Shown piece after piece: positions 59,377 through 64,000 of a DNA stretch of 64,000 nucleotides. Position numbers and translations under genes: made by a program. Location of the stretch: assembly GCA_947303805.1 (NCBI GenBank), contig CAMYZE010000001.1, positions 248,001 through 312,000 of the forward strand. Reading direction: 5' to 3'. The number at the start of each line of letters is the position of its first letter. The stretch's first letter is position 1. The stretch comes from an uncultured Clostridia bacterium (GTDB taxonomy: Bacteria; Bacillota; Clostridia; Lachnospirales; Lachnospiraceae). The notes beneath the pieces were generated by a model. That model ran no database searches. It was not told the origin of the DNA and saw only the letters and a list, made by a program, of their open reading frames with translations.

Positions 59377-60147
59377 GTGAGTAAGTATTTCGTAGGAATT
59401 GATATTGGATCAACTTCGGCTAAGACAGTAGTTCTTGATGAGAATAAAAATATCATTGAGAGAATATTGCTTCCTACAGGCTGGAGTAGTAAAGAAACTT
59501 CTGAAATCATTTTAAGAAAATTAAATGATCTTAATTTTAATGTCGGAAACTCAACCATAGTCGCTACAGGCTATGGGAGGGTTTCCGTTTCTTTTGCAAA
59601 TAAAGCAGTAACAGAAATCACTTGCCACGGAAAAGGAGCAGATTACTTGTTTGGGGGCGAGCCTGCAGACTTACTTGTAATTGACATCGGAGGGCAGGAC
59701 ACTAAAATCATCCAAATTAAAGACGGCAATGTAGTCGACTTCTTAATGAATGACAAGTGCTCAGCAGGTACAGGTCGCTTCCTTGAAGTTATGAGTAATG
59801 CTCTTAACTTAAAAATGGATGAGCTCTGTAATATGGCATCTAAAGGCAGTGATACTCATATAAGTTCACTTTGTACCGTATTTGCAGAGTCCGAAGTCAT
59901 TTCGCTTATTGGTAGAGGTGAAAAAAGAGAAAACATTGCATTTGCAATAGTAGACTCAATTATAAAAAAAGTTTGCCAGCAGGCACAGAAACTGTATAGG
60001 AAAGGAATGAAAGTGTGTCTAACTGGTGGGTTATCAGAATTTAAATATATAAGCGATTCGGTAGGTAAAGAATTAAAAACAAATGTAGAGGCTAAAGTTG
60101 ATGGTAGATATGCAGGAGCTATAGGAGCAGCCCTTGCTGGAATGTAG
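59377..60147 (+). CDS. Acyl-CoA dehydratase activase (HgdC/FldI type, BadF/BcrA ATPase)
   Basis: 256 residues of ASKHA ATPase fold. Motifs: FVGIDIGSTSAKTVVLDE, VIDIGGQDTKIIQIKDG, the cluster-ligand cysteines in NDKCSAGTGRFLEVM and SSLCTVFAESEV, and CLTGGLSEFKYISDS. Dimers hold one [4Fe-4S] cluster and use ATP to push an electron into a partner dehydratase or related reductase. No dehydratase subunits are nearby, so the partner is unknown; it may be encoded elsewhere or be a double-cubane-type reductase. The start is GTG with a weak ribosome binding site, behind an unusual structured leader. Confidence 0.9.
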   Translation: MSKYFVGIDIGSTSAKTVVLDENKNIIERILLPTGWSSKETSEIILRKLNDLNFNVGNSTIVATGYGRVSVSFANKAVTEITCHGKGADYLFGGEPADLLVIDIGGQDTKIIQIKDGNVVDFLMNDKCSAGTGRFLEVMSNALNLKMDELCNMASKGSDTHISSLCTVFAESEVISLIGRGEKRENIAFAIVDSIIKKVCQQAQKLYRKGMKVCLTGGLSEFKYISDSVGKELKTNVEAKVDGRYAGAIGAALAGM

Positions 60148-60186
60148 ACAATTATAAAAAATTATAAAAAATAAAGGAGTAAAAAA

Positions 60187-60717
60187 ATGGATTTTAAACC
60201 AAGAGCGACTGAAGTAGATTTACACAAAGTTCAGATGGAAGCTGAACAAGCTTACAGGGACGGATTTTTCTGCTGTGAAGCAGTACTTGAAACAATCATT
60301 AACAATTTTAAACTGGATGTGCCACACGAGTTAATTCGTATGACATCTGCAATGTCAATAGGAGCAGGGCGCTCTGGTTGTCTTTGCGGAGCAGTTAATG
60401 GAGGTATCGCAGCACTTGGACTTCTTTTTGGACGTGACGAGAAGAGAGGACCAAAGGATCCAGAAGTTAATAAGTGTATGGGATTTTCTAAAGAACTTCG
60501 TGACTGGTTTGAGGCAAATAATGGGAAGAAAGCAACTTGCTGTAGAGTATTGACAAGAGAGTTCAATATGGCAGAAGGTGAGCACAAGAAACAATGCATT
60601 TACTATACAGGACTTTGTGCATGGAAAGTTGGAGAGATAGTAGCAAGAGAATGTGGTATCAAGACAGTAAATCCAGAAGTAACATTAAAGACAAGGGAGG
60701 AACTATATGCTGCTTAA
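60187..60717 (+). CDS. C-GCAxxG-C-C family redox protein
   Basis: 176 residues. The family signature appears as SGCLCGAVNGGIAALGLLFG, with further cysteines at FFCCEAV, ATCCRVLTREF and KKQCIYYTGLC. The cysteine set suggests a metal or Fe-S site; the function of the family is unknown. It is often found near ferredoxins, activases or membrane transporters in anaerobes, as here. AAGGAG precedes the ATG. It overlaps the transporter gene by 11 bases. Confidence 0.88.
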   Translation: MDFKPRATEVDLHKVQMEAEQAYRDGFFCCEAVLETIINNFKLDVPHELIRMTSAMSIGAGRSGCLCGAVNGGIAALGLLFGRDEKRGPKDPEVNKCMGFSKELRDWFEANNGKKATCCRVLTREFNMAEGEHKKQCIYYTGLCAWKVGEIVARECGIKTVNPEVTLKTREELYAA

Positions 60718-61639
60718 AAAAACACCACTCCCATTTTGTGGAGTAGCATTAGGTCTTGCTGCACTTGGAAATTTATTATCTACTTATAGTTTTGGACCAA
60801 CAGTAAAAAATATCTGTGGAGCAATTTCAGCAATCATTCTTATAGTTTTACTTATAAAGTTTTTAACTAATTTTAAGGCATTTGTAGAAGAATTAAAGAA
60901 CCCAATTATGGGAAGTATTATTGGAACTTATTGTATGGCACTTATGATACTTGGCGGTTATAAGTGGCCAAATGCACAAGTTGGAAAAGTTGTATGGTGC
61001 ATAGGACTTATCTTGCATGTGATACTTATAATCTACTTCACAAAAGAGTTTGTCTTCAAATTCGGTATTAAAAAAGTATTTACAAGTTGGTTCATTGTAT
61101 ATGTAGGAATTGTTGCTATGAATATTAACTGTGCAGACTTTGGTATGCAAGAGTTAGGCAAAATAGTATTTTGGTTTGGGTTCGCTGCTACAATAGTATT
61201 GTTAGTGTTAGTTACATATAGATATGTACTAATAAAAGATTTCGCTCCACCAGCCATACCACTATTTTGTATCTATACAGCACCTGTTTCTCTTTGTCTT
61301 GCAGGATATATGAATACATTTACACCTCCAGAGCCAAGTTTGATTTACTTTATGCTGTGTTTATCATTATTAATTTATATTATTGTAATAGTAAATATAC
61401 CAAGATTCTTGATGATGCCATTTTATCCAAGTTATGCAGCATTCACATTCCCACTTGTTATAAGTGCAGTTGCTGTTAAACTTACTACAGCTAAGTTTTT
61501 AACAAGTGCAAATCCTGATCTTGCAGCAATTGCAAAAATGATATTTACATGTCAGACTTGGATAGCAGCAGTATTAGTTGCGTATTCATTTGTAAGATAT
61601 ATCATGTTTATTTGTATAGCTGAAGAAGCAAGCAAGTAG
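60707..61639 (+). CDS. TDT family (TehA/SLAC1-like) membrane transporter
   Basis: 310 residues with ten hydrophobic segments. It opens with PLPFCGVALGLAALGNLL, like the first helix of TehA/SLAC1-type anion channels and exporters. A phenylalanine in a late helix (SYAAFTFPLVISAVAV) corresponds to the gating region of the family. Members transport malate, chloride, nitrate or sulfite. The ion here is unknown; the sulfur/selenium context makes a small oxyanion such as sulfite plausible. The ATG lies inside the end of the previous gene, so translation is coupled. Confidence 0.85.
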   Translation: MLLKKTPLPFCGVALGLAALGNLLSTYSFGPTVKNICGAISAIILIVLLIKFLTNFKAFVEELKNPIMGSIIGTYCMALMILGGYKWPNAQVGKVVWCIGLILHVILIIYFTKEFVFKFGIKKVFTSWFIVYVGIVAMNINCADFGMQELGKIVFWFGFAATIVLLVLVTYRYVLIKDFAPPAIPLFCIYTAPVSLCLAGYMNTFTPPEPSLIYFMLCLSLLIYIIVIVNIPRFLMMPFYPSYAAFTFPLVISAVAVKLTTAKFLTSANPDLAAIAKMIFTCQTWIAAVLVAYSFVRYIMFICIAEEASK

Positions 61640-61647
61640 GAGGATTT

Positions 61648-61842
61648 ATGAAACCAGTAATAGATAGAACATTTTGTATTGGTTGTGGTCGCTGTGTAAA
61701 TGTATGCCCAGAAGTATTTAGGTGGGAACCAGTGATTTTAGCAAAGGCAGAAGTATATGCAGATGTGACTGACGCTACTAAAACCAAAGTTGAAAATGCT
61801 GCAAAGGTATGCCAGACACAGGCTATAACTATTGAGTCTTAA
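61648..61842 (+). CDS. Single-cluster [4Fe-4S] ferredoxin
   Basis: 64 residues. The first three cluster ligands are in FCIGCGRCVNVCPEVF and the last cysteine is AKVCQTQAIT, so one [4Fe-4S] cluster is expected. It is likely the electron donor for the activase or C-GCAxxG protein of the same unit. AGGAGG precedes the ATG, nine bases after the transporter stop. Confidence 0.9.
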   Translation: MKPVIDRTFCIGCGRCVNVCPEVFRWEPVILAKAEVYADVTDATKTKVENAAKVCQTQAITIES

Positions 61843-61861
61843 TTATGTAATACATAAAGTG

Positions 61862-62653
61862 ATGAGTGATTTTAGATTAGAAAAAGTTTCGTTTTCATAT
61901 AAGGATAGTGAGACATTAGTTCTTGATGATATAAGCATCGATGTTGATGCTGGAGAGTTTGTATGCGTACTTGGAAAATCAGGATGTGGTAAAAGTACAT
62001 TGCTTAAACTTCTGGCAGGACTCAATTTTCCTACAAAGGGTACGATATATTTTGAAGATAGTGAAGTAAAATCTGCAAGCCTCAACCGCAGTGTAGTTTT
62101 CCAGGATTATGGACTTTTTCCTTGGATGACAGCAGGTGAAAATATATTATTGGCACTTAAAGAAAGGTATAAGGAAAAAAGTAGGCAAGAATTAAAAAAA
62201 ATAGCCATTGATTCACTACGAAAAGTTGGGCTTGATGATAAAGTATACAATACTCTTCCAAAGCGCTTGTCTGGTGGGATGCAACAGAGAGTAGCAATAG
62301 CTCAAGCAATAAGCGTTGATCCGAAAGTACTTCTTATGGATGAACCATTTGGTGCTCTTGATGCTGTCACAAGACTAAAGCTACAGGAGTTATTATTGTT
62401 CTTGTGGAAAGAGAGTGAAATCAAGAAGACAGTAATCTTTATCACTCATGATGTTGATGAAGCTATATATTTGGCAAATAGAATAATTGTGCTAGGTCAA
62501 TCACCAAGTAAAATTATTTATGATAAAAAAGTTGACAACAATATAAAAGTTACAAGAGAGAATCAATTTTCTGATTCTAAAATAATAGAATTACGAAATG
62601 AATTGATATCAATAATCAATAATGATGTAAATCAAAAAGCAATAAATAAATAG
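61862..62653 (+). CDS. ABC transporter ATP-binding protein (nitrate/sulfonate/taurine type)
   Basis: 263 residues from ATG 61862; the frame runs ten codons further 5' from a weak TTG. Motifs: Walker A LGKSGCGKSTLLKLL, Q-loop SVVFQDYGLFPWMTAGEN, signature LSGGMQQRVAIAQA, Walker B VLLMDEPFGALDAVT and switch FITHDVDEAI. The FPWMT segment is characteristic of the SsuB/TauB/NrtD group. It works with the receptor (62668) and the permease (63826). Confidence 0.92.
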   Translation: MSDFRLEKVSFSYKDSETLVLDDISIDVDAGEFVCVLGKSGCGKSTLLKLLAGLNFPTKGTIYFEDSEVKSASLNRSVVFQDYGLFPWMTAGENILLALKERYKEKSRQELKKIAIDSLRKVGLDDKVYNTLPKRLSGGMQQRVAIAQAISVDPKVLLMDEPFGALDAVTRLKLQELLLFLWKESEIKKTVIFITHDVDEAIYLANRIIVLGQSPSKIIYDKKVDNNIKVTRENQFSDSKIIELRNELISIINNDVNQKAINK

Positions 62654-62667
62654 AGGAGCAAATCAAA

Positions 62668-63747
62668 ATGAAAAAAGTAATTATTGCAGGTGTTGCTATT
62701 GCTGTTATTAGCTTAGCAGCTTGCGGACAAAAGACAACTCAAGTAGCAGAAAATACTCAAGCTGCTACAGAGGCAAAAAAAGAAAACACTGTAGTTCGTT
62801 GGAATTATGGTTCAAGCGGAAATGTATTAGTTACTATTGCAGAAGAAAAAGGATACTTTGATGAAGTAGGTATAACTATTAAGCCTGTATCAGCAACAGC
62901 AAATGCAAATGCTATGGCTCTACTTGCTACAGGACAAGTAGATGTAGTTAGTAATTCAGGAACTACTAGCCCACTTCAACAGATAGCATCTGGAGTGGAT
63001 TTGACTATTTTTGGCGGGCACATGGTAAATGGAGCTATGCCAGTTGTTGCAAAAAAAGGAACAGAGTGGAAAGGCATTGAGAGTTTCATCGGTCAAGATG
63101 TAGCAGTTAATCCTACATATTTTGCATTCACAGGCGCTGTTATGAATCTTGGATATGATAATCCGCTTGAAGTTGTAAATTGGAAAGTTTATTCAAATTA
63201 TGACGAAGCATTGGCTGCAGTTCAAAGAGGTGAAGTAAAATATGCTCTCATGGGAACAGAAAAGAATTACCCAATTTCTCAAATGGATGACATAGAGATA
63301 GTTTCATGGCACAGCGAAGTTATGCCAAACTATAGTTGCTGCAGAATGGAATGTCAGACAGAATACTTTAATAACAATAAAGATGTGATTAAGAATGTTA
63401 TAAAAGCTCTTTTAAGAGCACAGAGTTATTATGAGACACACAAGGACGAGGCTATAAGCCTTCATGCTAAGAAAATAAATGCAACTCCAGAGTTTGTTGC
63501 AGCATATATGAATAACTCTCATTATCTTGTATCTGTAGACCCACTTAAGAATTCAGTTTTAAGAGCTTGGGGAATACTTGATAAGACAGGTTACCTTGAT
63601 GAAAATGCAAAAAACATCAATATTAATGATCATATAAATACTGCACTATATGAGGAAGCACTTGCTGAAGCAGAAAAAGATTATGGATCAGAGAATCCAG
63701 ATTTTTACAAAAAGATGAAAGCATTTTTTAACGAAAATGATATATAA
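62668..63747 (+). CDS. ABC transporter substrate-binding lipoprotein (NMT1/SsuA-like)
   Basis: 359 residues. The lipoprotein signal peptide ends in SLAAC (Cys 20). The SsuA/TauA/NMT1-like domain starts with VRWNYGSSGNVLVTIAEEKG and includes ATGQVDVVSNSGTTSP. A Cys-rich stretch NYSCCRMECQT is notable. The ligand is unknown; sulfonates, nitriles, thiamin precursors and taurine are handled by relatives. GAGGAG precedes the ATG. Confidence 0.9.
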   Translation: MKKVIIAGVAIAVISLAACGQKTTQVAENTQAATEAKKENTVVRWNYGSSGNVLVTIAEEKGYFDEVGITIKPVSATANANAMALLATGQVDVVSNSGTTSPLQQIASGVDLTIFGGHMVNGAMPVVAKKGTEWKGIESFIGQDVAVNPTYFAFTGAVMNLGYDNPLEVVNWKVYSNYDEALAAVQRGEVKYALMGTEKNYPISQMDDIEIVSWHSEVMPNYSCCRMECQTEYFNNNKDVIKNVIKALLRAQSYYETHKDEAISLHAKKINATPEFVAAYMNNSHYLVSVDPLKNSVLRAWGILDKTGYLDENAKNININDHINTALYEEALAEAEKDYGSENPDFYKKMKAFFNENDI

Positions 63748-63779
63748 TTTTTTCTAATTTCTCCAAAGGTGTTAGTGAG

Positions 63780-63803
63780 AGGCTTGGAGTAAAATCCAAG
63801 CCT
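63780..63803 (+). other. Intergenic mRNA hairpin after the receptor gene
   Basis: AGGCTTGGA (63780-63788) / TCCAAGCCT (63795-63803), nine perfect pairs and a 6-nt loop but no T run. It is probably a stabilising or processing hairpin that raises receptor mRNA over permease mRNA. Confidence 0.55.
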
Positions 63804-63825
63804 TGAGCTAATGCAATTTGTTATT

Positions 63826-64000
63826 ATGAAAAACTTAAAGACAACAATAATTAAATATAGTATTACAGTATTAATAGCAATTGCTTTAATTGCTATATAT
63901 GTATATACGACAGAAAATGGGATAGCAAATCCATACTTTTTTCCTAAAGTTAGCAAGATAAAAAAGGCATTTGATGATAGCAAAAGTATGATGTTTTCAA
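63826..64000 (+). CDS. ABC transporter permease, 5' part (cut by window end)
   Basis: The frame from ATG 63826 (or the in-frame ATG 63811) is open to the window edge and gives about 58 residues. It has a basic N-terminus, one hydrophobic helix (ITVLIAIALIAIYVY) and GIANPYFFPKVSKIKKAF, which matches the N-terminal layout of SsuC/TauC permeases (…FPxPxxI…). The order ATPase-receptor-permease supports this. No clear ribosome binding site. Confidence 0.75.
   Translation, partial: MKNLKTTIIKYSITVLIAIALIAIYVYTTENGIANPYFFPKVSKIKKAFDDSKSMMFS

Overview
The window is low-GC DNA, dense with genes, with Shine-Dalgarno sites of the AGGAGG type, abundant intrinsic terminators and sigma-A-type promoters. 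Clostridial-type content (choline-binding-like cell-wall repeats, BMP-type nucleoside uptake, selenium genes, an acyl-CoA dehydratase activase, ferredoxins, a selenocysteine thioredoxin) points to an anaerobic, probably host-associated Firmicute of the class Clostridia. The family cannot be fixed from sequence reading alone; an oral or gut Lachnospiraceae-like organism is my guess.

Region 1 (1-26640) is one reading frame, open at the left edge, encoding at least 8,879 residues of a giant surface protein. It has seven beta-helix-like units of about 500 residues, each opened by a conserved His/Cys cluster, then about 56 InlB/Listeria-Bacteroides-type repeats, a 15-glycine hinge and cell-wall-binding repeats. 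The InlB part contains three tandem blocks with a 2,100-base period.

Region 2 (26.7-39.4 kb) carries pheA and an aminotransferase on the minus strand; a DegV / metallo-hydrolase / ferredoxin-thioredoxin-reductase-like / thioredoxin unit, in which the thioredoxin has an in-frame UGA (WUGAC) and is almost certainly a selenoprotein; a MATE exporter; murG; and a scattered family of three secreted or membrane proteins that share cell-wall-type repeats and a common C-terminal domain, alongside LemA and DUF2207 proteins.

Region 3 (39.4-51.6 kb) holds a BMP-type nucleoside ABC operon ending in deoC, mscS, rlmH, two surface proteins, an Lrp-like regulator with an aminotransferase, and metQ. metQ is preceded by a methionine-rich 24-codon leader peptide with a mutually exclusive antiterminator and terminator, which looks like ribosome-mediated methionine attenuation.

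Region 4 (51.7-64 kb) is a selenium / molybdenum-hydroxylase maturation cluster: a yqeC-mobA fusion, yqeB, xdhC, a ModE-like regulator, a DUF3343 protein, yedE, a TusA-like protein and a class V aminotransferase. It continues into an acyl-CoA dehydratase activase, a C-GCAxxG-C-C protein, a TDT transporter, a ferredoxin and a nitrate/sulfonate-type ABC transporter cut by the window end. Two unexplained structured RNAs lie here: a tRNA(Sec)-like RNA lacking an anticodon arm, with its own promoter and terminator in front of yedE, and an approximately 84-nt long hairpin starting at a strong promoter in front of the activase gene.

A family of short GC-rich imperfect palindromes (core GGGCGAG-n5-CGAGCCC) is spread from 27.8 to 56.2 kb. 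It sits mostly between genes, often directly before ribosome binding sites, and three copies lie inside the yqeC-mobA frame.
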